64,000 nt of DNA from Lineus longissimus (GCF_910592395.1 NC_088308.1:23701501-23765500); one strand, 5' to 3'; counted from the first letter of the stretch, positions 12,412-25,241 are shown. Notes: a model not told the origin generated them from the sequence alone. A program made the numbers and translations.

Positions 12412-13176
12412 CTGTTCCCGTGGGGGGAAAGCGTGAATGAAAGGGGTACAGGGTAATAATGGTGACGAAAACAACTCAACCGTTGATCAAGACAAGTTAA
12501 ATCAAAGGCTGAAAGGGGCGCTGGTACCTTTCTGAGTCAAGAAGACCACATAAAAATTCCATTTCCATTCAAAGTCTGAGGTAATGTTTCTTCTAATACA
12601 ACCTCTCCTGGGTCAGGCAAATCTTCAAAATGACGTTTGAAAAATAATATTTTGAAAAAGTTTTTTCATAAGGGTACCGTAATTTGATCAGAAAGGTAAC
12701 CACAATAGAAAATACATGCCATCTATTATTCTCCTAAAAAGCTATTGAATTGAATCAATAAAAAACTTATTGAGGAAAATAGATTGAAATTATTACTTTT
12801 AAGTTAAAACAATGATGATGAGACAATATTGCAGGGATGACAAACAGGGGATTGCTCAAGTTAACCCCTAGCTGTTTTTAAGGTTACCCGTACAAGTATT
12901 TTCTTGTAAGAGTGTATTTCTTGGTAATTTGTTGGTAACAAGCAGTGAGACACCGCCATCCATTCTGTGCTGTCCCCTAACCCAAATATTGTAAATCTGT
13001 TTAGTTAAGATTCGAAATGAACAGGTGAGGGTTTTGAGCGATGAAGGGTAGATGATGATTTGATTCCAGAGGCCCTTTTTAACTGACTCTAATATGAAGG
13101 AAAGGAGATTGGTCACTGTGTATCATAACCCATGAATAGCTTATGGCATAATAGCCAATGAAAGATAACTCATAAA

Positions 13177-13210
13177 TACAGTGGAACCCCGGTTGGCGAC
13201 CACCCAGCTA
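13177..13210 (+). repeat. Possible transposon terminal-repeat remnant
   Basis: TACAGTGGAACCCCGGTTGG followed by CGACCACC resembles the CAGTGGAACCTCGGTTAT-type ends seen on pogo/Tigger-like DNA transposons of many invertebrates. I see no matching inverted end and no transposase nearby, so at most this is a solo end or a fragment of a non-autonomous element. Confidence 0.35.
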
Positions 13211-13297
13211 TGACGACCAAGAATCGCCAGTCCCGAATCGTTTCCTCTCTGATTACCATTACAAGTCCAAATATTTTTTTCACTCGTTTTTTTCCTA

Positions 13298-13380
13298 CTC
13301 AAAATGAAGCAACATCATCAGTCCTAAAAATGTTTTGGCTTTGAAAATTTTTCAGAATTTTGAACTTAAGAAATAATTCA
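13298..13380 (+). repeat. Dispersed repeat, copy A
   Basis: CTCAAAATGAAGCAACATCA and the following bases (TCAGTCC, then AAAA), then TTTTCAGAATTTTGAACTTA, also occur at 33677-33741 in the same orientation. The copies differ by an internal gap of about 17 bases and a few substitutions. It is an interspersed element of unknown class, lying just downstream of the transposon-end-like sequence at 13177. Confidence 0.8.
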
Positions 13381-13704
13381 AGTTCCATGAGAGATTCCCT
13401 TTAAATGACATAAGTGCCCGAGGGTAGTGTCAATATGGATAGGGTACAGGAACTGCATTGTCAAGCCATGATGGAGACTAATTGACTCTAAACAAAGATG
13501 AAATGGCCACAATCTATTCCCATTTCCTCATGTAATAGTCTCTTCAACTTTGTGCATGTTAGGAGTAAGTGGCATTTTCAATATCATGAAGTTTAAGGAA
13601 ACAAACAGTCTCGAGTCTTCTAGCAAATGAGATCGTTGATTTTACAATTGTTTATATCAAAAGCTTAACTGTCAATCCACCGTTTCAGTTCACCCATAGT
13701 TAGA

Positions 13705-13725
13705 TTTTTTTTTGGGGGGGGGGGG
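13705..13725. repeat. T9G12 homopolymer tract
   Basis: Nine T followed directly by twelve G. On the transcript strand this is C12A9. Run lengths in such tracts are unreliable in assemblies. Confidence 0.9.
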
Positions 13726-15036
13726 CACCGATCATCAACATCTAAATTCAATTCATTTCTTTATCGAAACCAGCATTGTTGGCCGAGTTTTCTCTCTATA
13801 ACATGTCCAAATCAAAAGGAAAAAATATGTCCTGTTATCAAAGCATATATCAAATTGGTAACATTTTTTCCTCGATCAAGACACTTAGTGACAGAGAGAT
13901 TATCTCAGTTCTGTCTTTATCAGGCATGGGAGCATGAAATGCGACTCTTTCTCATTTCCTGTATTATGTAACCGATACCTGATGACATCAAGAAGCTGGC
14001 AGGTGGCTGATGATAACATCAGGTCTTACATCTGCTTCATTTGATTGTCATTTCACCAGATTGTCAACGGGAGTGACAATCTGCCTTGGATGGAACCTGA
14101 TGCTGCCTAGCTCTAATTCATGGGGGATTGCTCTCTTTGGGAGGGCTGAAAATCACAGTCAGAATTCAGGCCAAATCCCCATATTTTAGCGGGAGTTAGG
14201 ATAAGAAGTGGACTGCATCAGAATTTGGTGGAATTTATGCATTTTTTAATGGGATGTCATAAATTGTTGATGTTGAATATAGAACACCTGGGCTTCATCA
14301 TTTCATTCATTTCGTTCTAACAAATTTGCCAAATTTTGATTTAAATAATCAAAACCCCAAACATTTGGAGATGTTTTTGCAGATCTTTTTAACAACCACA
14401 GAGTAAAATAGATCACTGAGCATGTTCTGATTGACATTAATGAATCTGAAATATTGACCCCCTGCGGATGCTGTGGTCTTTAAAAGCAGTCCAAATATTG
14501 ATAATCTGTCACATCCGATGGACACACTATCTCCCTGGCTAATGGACTAGAATCGCCCACCGCTAGGATGAGTCATCTAAATCATAATCATAATCATGAT
14601 TTTCAACCAGTCAACTGTGGGACCACAGCATAAACTTAGCATGTTTGTTTCACAAGTTTTACTCTCAGGCTTCAACGACCTAAGACTGGCTGATTTACAA
14701 CCAAATTTGGGGCAATAATATCTTTTATCACATGCAACATTTCTGCCGATTCAAAGCGTCCCTTTGAAATCCTATCACTATTCACAAATTCTAAGATTTG
14801 CATACTGTAAAATTTGGGCCAGCTTAGATATTCTGATAAGACATGAACTAGTCAGAACCAAATGAATGAAATGACGAAGTCCAGGTGTACTATATTCAAC
14901 ATCAACAATCACCAACAGTAAAACTACTTTTTATAACTTTTCTGATGACAATCAAAGGAGACTGTATCATAAATTATTTTGTAATTTTGATATAGCTGAT
15001 TTTATTCAAGATATTATGTTACATATTGAGTCTTAC

Positions 15037-15204
15037 CTGGGCAGACACTGGTGCAGGGGACCTTACTGAAGTCCTCCCCGGCACATGGCGCACCACCATG
15101 CAGTGGAGCAGGATGGGTACATGTCCTTGACCTCCTCTGCATTCCACGGCCGCACTTGCTGTTGCACGTAGACCACTGGCTCCATGTTGACCAGGCTCCA
15201 TTTA
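15037..15204 (-). CDS. unc5: unc5 exon: thrombospondin type-1 repeat 1
   Basis: This 168-nt exon (phase 1-1) codes residues 229-284, one complete TSP type-1 repeat. It starts [14 protein letters not shown], with the layered tryptophans (WxxWxxW) that are C-mannosylated in this domain class. [12 protein letters not shown] and six cysteines follow, ending SVCP. In UNC5 proteins the TSP repeats form a stalk between the Ig domains and the membrane. Because the exon is symmetric (3n, phase 1-1), skipping it would keep frame; a vertebrate UNC5A isoform lacking one TSP repeat is known. The acceptor is TTTTCTCTTTCTAG and the donor is GTAAGACT. Confidence 0.96.
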
Positions 15205-18200
15205 CTAGAAAGAGAAAAGTTTGAACCTGTCAACATTGGCAAACAATCTAGCAAATTCATCATTTGACGCCAAAGCAATCATTTTACTGAAACTAGGGAA
15301 AACTGATTAAAGAAGGTGTATATGAGGGATCTACTAGGCTTTGGGTCAGGTTTTGAGACAGGCATTACTTGTGTCTGCTTGAGGACAAACACACTGCTTT
15401 TACATTTGCCTGCTGTGACTTAATTTATGCGCAACTGGATAGTGGAATCATCCAAAAAGATTTGAATTGAGCTAGCCGCTGGCAGTGGTTTTGGTACTGA
15501 GTAAAGGAATTAGAATGTGCCTACTTGTCTTATTTGTGAGGAAGTTATGTCGACAACTTTGTTAAGTTTTTTTTTACAATTTCGTGAAATGTTACTCATG
15601 GTATCCTTGTTACATGGTAATGAGATTGGAGTTGGTACCATTCGTTATATCTGAATAATTATCCCCATAATTTCCTACACAAACTATCTAATTAGAAAAA
15701 CTTTTTAAGGTTTCGGGCTACAGGATGTGGTCAAAGAAAAACTCTACAAGCTCACTTCAGAAAATGTAACCGGCTTGCCTGTGCATCATTGTGCAGAGAT
15801 ATACAGGATTTTAGTGTAAGTTAGGGAGAAATGTAATTCAGAATATGAGGCCAGGTCCAAACTTGCTCTGATTCATCAGCCACCCAACCCAGGCCAATAA
15901 TTAAACAAGGTAAGCAAATTCCACCCAAAGTTTCCAGTACATTTTTAGCAGATTCATGTAAATCTAGTGTACACAAAAGTGAAGTTTAGTTACCATGAGT
16001 CTCACTGCAAACTTTTTTCCTCCTACACAAACATTTACATAGGCAATCAACACAGAGGGCATGTACATTACACATATAATCCGGTTGTCAATTTTAATTT
16101 CGGATGATTTAAGCCACTCCTGCAGAAGAGCCCAGCCACCCCTTTTTTCTGTCAAAGCCGGAGGTGAAAGGTATGGCGGCTGCCTCTCAAGACTCGAGAG
16201 CAAAACACTCTTATCATCCAGTTCACCACCTTCTCGAGGATAAATTCAACATTTTGATAAAGTTATTCTGCCACCCACAAAAAATTATGACAACAGTTTT
16301 CATTTCTCGGGAGTTATTTTTTCCTGCAAATTTTCAACTTTTCATGTAGTTTGGCTACCATCCCTTACAAAAATGGAGAACATGATGTCAACCGGCTTAT
16401 ACAGATGTAGAAATCTAACATGTCTACAGAGCTTTCAATAAGTACCAGTAAAGACTTCCAGAAATTGGCTTAAAAAACTCCTGAACAAACTATACAAGTT
16501 CATATAACAGGTTATTTTGTCTGATTCCATATTTAACATCTTGCACTTATTGTAATATCATATTGCGAACCAGGCTGTAGCACCATTCAGTCATTTTGAA
16601 TGGATTTTTTCCTCTCATTGTCCAGGTGCAAGGTGACACAATGGACCACGCCAACATTATCATTAACATGGTCCATGATGCAGGCACAATGGGCACTAAT
16701 TGGGCCATGTGACCCAGTTCGACCAATCAAAAGACCAGAATCTGAAAACCAATTATCCCAGCAGCGTGTCTTTGTTTCTTTAGCCTATCAGCGTAATTTT
16801 CAGGATAAAAAAGGATTTTTTTTCTGTGAGAAAAACAAAGCTGACATTGCGGCCACGTACTTGATAAACAGATGTGATTTAGCCCGTGTGATTCATCTTA
16901 ATTTCATGATGACGAAAGTAACTCTGTTTTTAAGGATAATTACACTTCCTGATGAGATGAAGTCGTAAGGAGTGATCAACGTTTTTCAATGAGGGATAAT
17001 TGTTCTGTAAATGCTGTGCCACGACAGATACATTACAAAAGAAAATAAACCCTATTTCACATTTTAGTGGTGATGCTATTTGAATATAGGGTCTCTCTTT
17101 TTACTTACTTACAGCAGTCTGTCTTATTTACCAGTTAAGTCCTCTTCTTCAGAAGCTGGTAAAAATCTTCATACACAAGCACGAGAGGCAGATGAAGCAG
17201 TACCGCTCAATTCCAATCAGCAAAATTTTTTCAAAATTTAATAGATTACAACAGCAATGAATTTGAATATACAGTGGCCAGAAGCTAAGTTTGATTTGTC
17301 GTCCTATCTCTGGATTCAAGCCATAAGCAAACACTGATTCTTTACAAATACTCCATACAAGTTGATCAGTGTTATTTGAGTAAACTTCATATTCTATCGA
17401 TGTTTCATCGACGAGTTGGTAGGACAGCGGGTGACATTGAGGTTAGAAATCATCAGAAATGAAGGACTTGAAAAAATCGCTGCCGCAGAACTCAATCATG
17501 TTAATCGTTGATGGATAATCGGGGAGGAAACATGAGAAATAAACGACATATACCTTACACAATGAATCTGACCCATCATTCAAACTAAGCTCTTCCAGGA
17601 AATGTACACACTCATCCTGGCGCATGAAGCCAGAGTCTATATCAATCTCCCGCATCTAGATTTAAGAAAAATTCCCACAGCAGGATGCAGAGCGGTATAT
17701 CAAAGCGTCACACTCAGATTCATATCATTCTGTTTTTTAGAAGTCAGTCGTCAAAATAAAAACAATTACAGTCTACGATTTCAGTTTTCAAGTTGCCGAC
17801 ATGAAAATATTGCTACTGAACCCAACTATTATAGTAGATGTCGCCAAGCCGTGGGGAATTCGTAAGCCTTTGGAACCTGATATGAAAATTGCCCCTAAAA
17901 ATATCCCATTTTACACTATCAGCAGAACGAATCTGGGGCAACTTTTTGTGAACAATGCTGAATTTCATGGCTCGTTCGCATTTCATGTCAGAGCGTCACT
18001 AAGGGATACACCAAGGGATACACGCAAAAGAAGTAACACCATCTATATGCCGAATCAATGTTTTCTTACTCATTACACACCACCAGGACACACGGACAAA
18101 CAAAAGCGCCGACAGACAAGTCACGCGATTTCGGTGACAACTGATTCATGCCAGTGGACAATTTTCAAAGCTGAAATCTCGTCAATCGAGTTGTCATTCG

Positions 18201-21195
18201 GTTTGATCAATTCGACCGGCCGAGTCGAAAATTGTTCGCTTTGTTCTGAACCTCTTTCACTACGGTCATTATCAGGCAGGGAAAATGGACATTTCAGTCG
18301 AAAAATTCCTTAATTAATCGTAACTTCATTAAGCATGTTAAGGACTGCAATCATGAGATGAAAATGACGTGACACGCCCAGCTTACATAACCCTCAATTT
18401 CCTGAACAAAGGCAACCTCCGTTCTTTTATTTTGATTTTGTCCAATGGTTTTCTACACAGCTGATTCATTCTCATCAGAGTTTAATTTCATCAAAGGTTG
18501 ACCCAAACCACGAGTACATTTGCACAACAGCATGAACATCAATGTACAGCCAAATTGTACGGGAAAAGTATGTCAGGGGCCAGTCCACCATGTCAATACC
18601 AACAGCCTATCTGAAAATTGCTACTTCACTTGGTCAGGTTAGCAGGAATAAGAGTTTTTCAACTTGTATTTTTAAATTTGACTTCTTTTTTATGCTCATC
18701 TTTTGACTCAAGGGGTAGCACAATAATCCACAAAAGGGATACTGAAAATCCTCTTTTGAAATTGAATCATACACCATTTGTTCATTTGATCTAAAAGATT
18801 TATATCAAGATAAATACAGACTACAAAGTGGGAAATGGGTCTCAAATAGTTCAAGTTCCAAAGTCCCAAATTTGTTTGATCTATAACTAAATATTATTTG
18901 TGTCATCATTTTCTTCAAAACAAAAGCTCTTTTATAAAATTTGTTGAACGAATTCAACATTTTGTCAACAAAAAATTATCGGAAGTTTGATGTTTAACTT
19001 TCTTTTAACAGGAAATTAGCTGTTCTTGACAACAAAGGCCATTCATATTTTGCGATGCTGATCAACAAAAATTCATGAACCTAAAAAAAATTACAAATTT
19101 GTTGACCTGTTCTTATCAAAACTGTTGGCGCAAGGTTAAGAATTTTGATTAACCTTAAAGAAGGTAAAAGACACGTGCAGGAAACGTACCAAGGGTCCTG
19201 ACTTCGAGATTATGATGGATATGGAGTAATGTGGCTCATACCACAAGCTTAATGGTCTATGACCTGCAGACAGGGGCCACCTCAAAGGTTCTAAACCCGG
19301 ACTACGGCACAATCTTCAAAACCTGTGAACCCCAGCGCAGTCTCTCTTACAACAAATCAGATAGAACAGCACTTTGCTCCAACATGTCCAACTGGACCAG
19401 ATTCCTACAGAGGAGTGCTTCATGTCGAACTGGTAGGATGGTGTCTTCAATCCCCTTTATGGATAGGACCGTCACCGGTTTTGCGAGCATCAGGAACATA
19501 TTGAAATTTAGTAACGGTCCCCGCCGTCTGCAGGTGTGCCATACATTATTCAGTAAACTACCTGTCATTTCCTCCAATCACTTTCACGGATTTGCTTGGC
19601 TACCCCTCATCCGACAAATACCAAATACGCCAGGCTCAAAGCTATCTGCCGTAATAGTCTGAGAGTTGACCGCAAAGAGAATGTAAAAGAATTTTCGCGT
19701 TCAGAAAGTCAGTGATTTAGCGTCTACAAAGTGCAAGCTTGCGCAATGACAAGTGCAAATGACTGATTTTTGTAACAGGCAGTATGTATTGGTTACTGCA
19801 ACTAAAATCTCTTGTGTGCAGCAATTTAGCACACACAACCACTGCCATTCACCACACTATCAATTAAGTAAATACTGTATTTTTTCCAATTGGCATCCTA
19901 TAATGACTATCCAAGAAAATATCTTAGGATCACTTAAAGATTACTCCATGTTGAGAAAGACTTGCCTGGATTCGATCAATTTTTAGTGAGGCAAATCAAG
20001 TATCATCGTAGTCTTAATGATAGCAAGATGCTTGAGGAAAAGGCAGGTGTGAGAGTGATTAGGAACCACTATGCTGTATCACCTGTAACACTCATTTTTT
20101 GATTTGGTTTTATTTGTGATTTGAGGGGGGGGGGGGGGCAAATGTACAATACTGATTGAGGACAATAAGTCAGTCTTATCATGATCGATACAATTGACCT
20201 TCTCTTCTGAACGCCTCAACACACTGAGACTATAAGCAAGGATATCACACCTGCAACCAGGGGGATTTCTGAGGGTAGCCCAGTTGACTTCCAGTAGTCT
20301 GTGCCTTTCAAAGGTTACAGTCATATTGCAATAGATCCAGCCGCCAAATCAAAAGTCAAGATCCAACCACCTTCAACTCAAATTCAAAAGGTGGTTTTAT
20401 TACTCTAATTGATCTCGTTATAAGACAACTATTTGGCAAGGAAAGGCAACTCGTGTTTGGTCAGCTGAGAGCCGGAAGGATGAGAGAAACAATATTTATG
20501 TGAAGTATCCCGAGATATTGATGAGCAATGTGATGACTTTCAGATGCAGTCTGACTAAAGGATTCTTGTTTAACCATTACCCTAAAAGCATCCATGATTA
20601 TTCCTTGAAGCTGGAACATCAGGTAATATGATAAACATGCATACAATTAGGTTCCAGACAGCTTAGAAGGGTGGGAAAGGGAGAAATGTGTCAGTATTCC
20701 AGTATCCCATCTTGCGTCACCAAGTCCAGAAATCCCATATTAACTTTAAGTAAGGTAATAGAAAATGAAAGTAAAACACAGCCTAATTAGACTGTTTATT
20801 AATTTTTCATGCTGAATATGCACTGAGGCCATGTTGATCATTATAACGTAACATTAAACGCCTGGTAAGGGCACTCAAACCACTAATCAATATTTCAAAA
20901 TATGGCCACATGCTACAGCACATATTTTTCACATAGGTCAGAGAAAAGTGTGGATACTTTTTGTCGCTAAATATGTCTGTTTTCCTAACAGTGAGGGTGC
21001 TTCAGCCATTCAATTGGGAGTCTCAATTTCCCATAATTTGATGAAGTGCCTTGACATGTTTGTTGGTTGTGTTTCTAGACATTTGCATTAACTTGAGAGT
21101 CATACAGAATTTGAAATAATGTAAGTTATTGTCAGTTCTATGCGGTGTGTCATTACAAAATGCACAAAAAAGTGGGGTTTTTTCACAAAACTTAC
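15205..21195 (-). other. unc5 intron between Ig2 and TSP1 (6.0 kb)
   Basis: This phase-1 intron holds the longest plus-strand open frame of its region (17801-18313, 170 codons) and another of 143 codons at 19231-19662. Neither resembles a known family. A short tandem AAGGGATACACC occurs twice at 18000-18022, and a G14 run lies at 20125-20138. Nothing else was seen. Confidence 0.88.
20125..20138. repeat. G14 homopolymer tract
   Basis: Fourteen consecutive G on the plus strand. It is quadruplex-prone, and the run length may be uncertain. Confidence 0.9.
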
Positions 21196-21376
21196 CATAA
21201 ACTGTCAGCCTCGCAGGTTCTGAAAGTCGTTTGCTGGCCACATTTTGCGCCCCACATGTGTAGTTGCCCATGTCTGAGAGGCGAGCCTGGGTAAGGATGA
21301 GGTTGCCCTCATTTGAGATGATGAAATTATTCTGGGTCTTTGTGTTGATAACTCTACCATCTTTCAACCAGAAAAC
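21196..21376 (-). CDS. unc5: unc5 exon: Ig-like domain 2, second half
   Basis: This 181-nt exon (phase 0 in, phase 1 out) codes residues 169-228. It carries the Ig tryptophan in VFWLKDG (W171) and the C-terminal Ig block ARLSDMGNYTCGAQN, with the second disulfide cysteine C209. NYT (206-208) is a possible N-glycosylation site. It ends in LTVY, which reads on into VNGAW of the first TSP repeat, as in vertebrate UNC5 proteins. The acceptor is CTCCCTCAG and the donor is GTAAGTTT. Confidence 0.95.
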
Positions 21377-21486
21377 CTGAGGGAGAAAAAGAAAGAAATG
21401 AGTTTAAAAGTGTTGATATGACTGACAGAAGTGAACTGAGAGGGACTGCTTAATGGACAGGATCAAAGTTTGTGGAGTTTTAACAA

Positions 21487-21513
21487 TGAAATGGTCCAGG
21501 GACCATGTGCTCA
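21487..21513 (+). repeat. Short dispersed repeat (also at 394-423)
   Basis: ATGAAATGGTCCAGG(T/G)ACCA followed by TGTGCTCA is present here and near 397-423 in the same orientation with one difference. It is too short to classify. Confidence 0.6.
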
Positions 21514-22061
21514 TAAGGCTTTCTGGAACAATTCAGTAATGGCTGTTCTCCAGCCATGGTGACCTTTTTAGACCTAGGGGTAATTTAATGCCATGCCTTA
21601 TCAGATACATTTGAGATTGCTTTGACAAATTCTCTGCTCACTTTGAACTTGTGACTTGAAACCAGATACATTATGTGACAGAAAGTAATTTCCCTATCAA
21701 CAGATTTCTAGTTGACCATGATCGATTGTTATCATGCCCAGTGAAGGGGCAAGGTTTCAGTCAAATAGTACTTTTAACTCTTAGATCGAGAAGATGTGAA
21801 GAGACTGAAACCACAATGGACGAAAGGGTATATAATTCGCCCCATTGAGATGGTGAAAACCTCTCAACTTTCTGTTGATTTCTTAAAGTTATGTACAGCA
21901 TAAATCTAATATGTTGCATTGTAGCCATGTCAAGATCACACTATTCAAGAAGACGCCATGACACGGAAACATTGTATCGGAGGTAATAGGACAAACCCTT
22001 GAATCCACTTGACTGAGATGTTTAACAATCCGTGTTAGGATGGAGTGTAATAGCACACCGA

Positions 22062-22116
22062 GGCCCCCGGGGCGGTGGGCAACAATACCGTGGTGGTACC
22101 TGCCCGGTTTGGGGCC
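22062..22116. other. GC-rich nested stem-loop
   Basis: Three nested arms pair. GGCCCC (22062-22067) pairs with GGGGCC (22111-22116), GGGCA (22077-22081) with TGCCC (22101-22105), and TACC (22086-22089) with GGTA (22095-22098) around the loop GTGGT. It stands out as an island of high GC inside an AT-rich intron. Function is unknown. Confidence 0.6.
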
Positions 22117-22415
22117 GAGCACCACTGAGTGTATAGAGTCATGAAGAGATGGTTTGTGACACCACTAGACAACGACAAATGCTCTTTGTCCTGCAAGCAA
22201 TACACATTTCAAGTCCTCATTTCAAGCAGTTACAATCCTGTAGCATCCCCTTCCCAGGAATACTGAATGCTTTCACTTTCCCAATGATTCATAGAGGATG
22301 CCACCAGAGAAGCTAGAAATACTGAGCCACAGTTGGGAACAAATTGAAATTGCATTGATACACTCTATCCTCTAGAGTGCATTCTAAAGACAAGGACGTA
22401 TTTGGGAGTGCTTAC

Positions 22416-22519
22416 CTCAGGCACTGGCTGACCATCTGGGGGGAGACACTGGAGCTGGACCTGCTGTTCTATTTCAACCCCAGTGCTGATGGGCTCTCGG
22501 TTGAAACGCTTACGCAAAT
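22416..22519 (-). CDS. unc5: unc5 exon: Ig-like domain 2, first half
   Basis: This 104-nt exon enters at phase 1 and leaves at phase 0. The codon split with the Ig1 exon gives the family-typical junction AYLRKRF (vertebrate AYLRKNF or similar). It contains the first Ig2 cysteine (C158) in VQLQCLPPDGQPVPE, matching the vertebrate LLQCRPPEGVPVAE pattern. The acceptor is TCTCTCTTTGCAG and the donor is GAG|GTAAGC. Ig2 is therefore split across two exons by a 1.0-kb intron. Confidence 0.94.
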
Positions 22520-25241
22520 CTGCAAAGAGAGAAATTATAAATTCTATGAACAAGGAGTTATTGGCAAAATATGTGGCCCTCATATTGATGACTTGAAAAT
22601 AGTTCCGAACTGGAGTTCAGCAAGGAAGCAACATTTCCAATTCCTTTACAAAGGTAACCTGTGAAATCACAATTCCCTGAAAAAGAATGAGGGAAAGTTT
22701 GGTTCAAAACCAAGTGTATAAGTGGATTGATGCATTTAGAGATAGTGCTTGAAAAAAGATTGTTCAATATCAACCTTCACATCAATATCCATCATTCACT
22801 CACTTGAATCAATACTGTAAGCTAGGTTATTCAGTTCTAATCGACCATCATTTTCTGTAAGCAGACAGTCATCAGAGAAATGTCTCATTTGATGATATGA
22901 ATGAATGACCATTGCACCAATATTGACCAACATGAACATAACCACTCCTGATTAACCATCGATGAGATCGGGAAATGATTATTACTGTGAAAGTACTGTT
23001 GTACAGACGCCTTCATGTACATGTAATCTTGTTCTTAACTGGCTCAGACAAATACCCAACATACCGATATCGGAAAAATTGTGCGGAATATTGTTCTGAT
23101 TAGGATCGCTAGTGAGAAAATTAATAAAATCGCAGTGATTGGTGACTCACAGCTGTCAGTTGGGACACTGTTGGATTACGATTTGGACTTGTTGCTTGAC
23201 CGCGCAGATTTTAAGCATGCATTTAATGGGACCTTAGCGGCGGAAGGATCGATTCTCTATGCATTATGATCATGTTGGGTTGTAAATTATCAGATGGGAT
23301 ACAACACTGATATCGATTAGCATGGACAAGGAACTGACGGAGGGATAGTTTTTCAATGATGAGGTCCACAATGGGGTGTTGGGTTGTGGCTCAGCCAGTC
23401 AGTCCTTATTCAATTTTTTCAGGAATGAACTGTCGCTTCTCTTAACAAAGACGGCCACTCTCGAACTCAAGTGCTTTCTATCCGAGTTGTGTTTGCGGTC
23501 AAAGGAATTACTTTTGATGGCAGACCAAAACATTATTGTTGGATGAAGACGGAATTTGTTGATAGCGTTGTAAATGACGCATCACCATTTCACTTATATG
23601 ATAATCATACATGTCGTTTACAAGCACCAACTTCATACAGCACTCAATGTCAAAGACTTATGTGGAAAGCACAACCTTGCAAACCATGTGAAAACATTCC
23701 ACCATAACAAATGGGTAATTTCCTCTACTCCGCCACAATTAGATGTTTATGAAAGAAGCAATAGAAATAACTCGAGGCAGGAAAAATTAGCTGAAAAACA
23801 GGCAATAATACGACTCTGTATGCGCTTAGAGGCATCGTCACATAACCTGAATCTTCCTTCGCATGAGATGAAACGATAAGACAATGCAACCTGCAATCTT
23901 TCTAGCTATTTATAGTGGTAGCGGTGCTTACTCAGTAAATAGCGAACTTGCCGAGTTGTTTTGACGGAAATACTTGCCGATTCGATGATACGAATGCACC
24001 ATGGGTGAGACACGAGGCAAGTTATACTACCAAGCTCGGCATCTTGTGTATAGCTTCAGAAATATACAAAATCAACTACTGACACTTGAAGTCAGCCATA
24101 ACAGCAGCACCACTGTGTATCTACAGTGCAATTCTGGATGTCAAATATCAAGGTCAGAGTATGCAGTAGAAGAGCAAGGGTTTTCATCGAAATGATGATG
24201 CTTTAATTGGGCTTTCAAGGTCATCAAAATCATGTCCTGAAGATTCTAACATTTTATCTAAAGGTAAAATGCACTACAATGAAAGAAGACAATCTCATAG
24301 AGAGTCGGGTCTCCTCAGATAATGCAGCAACAGTCAGAGAAGTACTTCAATGCAGAGTGTGATTGCGTCATTTCTTCTTACCAATCAGGAACCACAAACT
24401 CATCATGGCCGTCAATGGTAGCCCTCCTGATGAGTAGTGGCAATTGTTGCACATCCTTTCAAGAAGATGAGTGATTTTGCTGTCACGTCTTGCCGTCCCA
24501 AGGTAAGTGACTCACTCCTTTGAAATTGGAGGATGCTAATCGAAATGACTTCCGCAAAACAAAACTATCGAAAGCATCAATGGTGAGGGGAAAATTGTCG
24601 GGAAATATTGCTCATGGAAAAAATAGTGACATTGATGAGCATTCGAACTCGAAGGAAAGGACTTTTTAAGACTGGATATTTCCTTATTACTCATCACAAA
24701 TATGAAAGAACAAGAACCAGTAGATCAAAGTTCTGCAACCAGATTCAGTGGAGATAACTGGGAACTTTTTCAGGTGACAACAATGCTTTTTGAGAAGTTA
24801 ATGAGTATTTTGTTGAAGATGTTCCTTCTATATCACAGATATGTGGAAACAGGAGATTTCTGAATGGACCAACAAGAGAATGCATGATTCATGCCTCCTT
24901 TCCTTTCGTTTCAGAGCTCATTTCCTGCTCTTCTATACCAAGTAAGGAGCCAGGGGACAGTGAGGGAACACAGCCATTCTTTGAATTGCTCATGGAAGAA
25001 TAAGAAGGCTAAGCAGCATCATTTTAAAATGCTTCAAGGGACTGTTGATTGCAATGTTGCCTGCAGCAATGTTGTTGAAGTTTTAGGTCAGTGTATTTCA
25101 AGTAACACACGCTGTCGCATAGGGTGTATTCCGAGAAGTCAACAGAGGAAAAAGTCAATAGGATTTGTCATAACAAGGGATCAGTAACTTGACATTAGGT
25201 ATAGATTCAACTAGTAATCAATCGCAATAATTTTCACTTAC

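Larger units (their letters stand above)
10815..15036 (-). other. unc5 intron between TSP1 and TSP2 (4.2 kb)
   Basis: This phase-1 intron holds a candidate 18-nt in-frame microexon (12394-12411), a transposon-end-like sequence at 13177-13210, one copy of a dispersed repeat (13298-13380), and a T9G12 tract (13705-13725). The rest is AT-rich and unremarkable. Confidence 0.88.
21377..22415 (-). other. unc5 intron splitting Ig2 (1.0 kb)
   Basis: This phase-0 intron contains the second copy of ATGAAATGGTCCAGGGACCA(TGTGCTCA) at 21487-21513 and a GC-rich nested inverted repeat at 22062-22116. The rest is AT-rich. Confidence 0.9.

Noticed and set aside
19231-19662. 143-codon plus-strand open frame with an opposing 76-codon minus-strand frame
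   Set aside because: No family motif on either strand. Being open on both strands is more consistent with local composition than with coding.
21889-22125. 78-codon minus-strand frame across the GC-rich stem-loop, and a possible 5S or tRNA-like gene there
   Set aside because: The frame has no homology I know. The nucleotides lack 5S and tRNA A/B-box signatures; only the inverted repeats are supported.
24380-24440. Minus-strand MMSLWFLIG followed by GTAAGAAG, considered as a signal-peptide exon
   Set aside because: The donor is good and phase 1, but it lies downstream of the Ig1 exon, so it cannot supply the leader of the main transcript, and the open stretch is very short.
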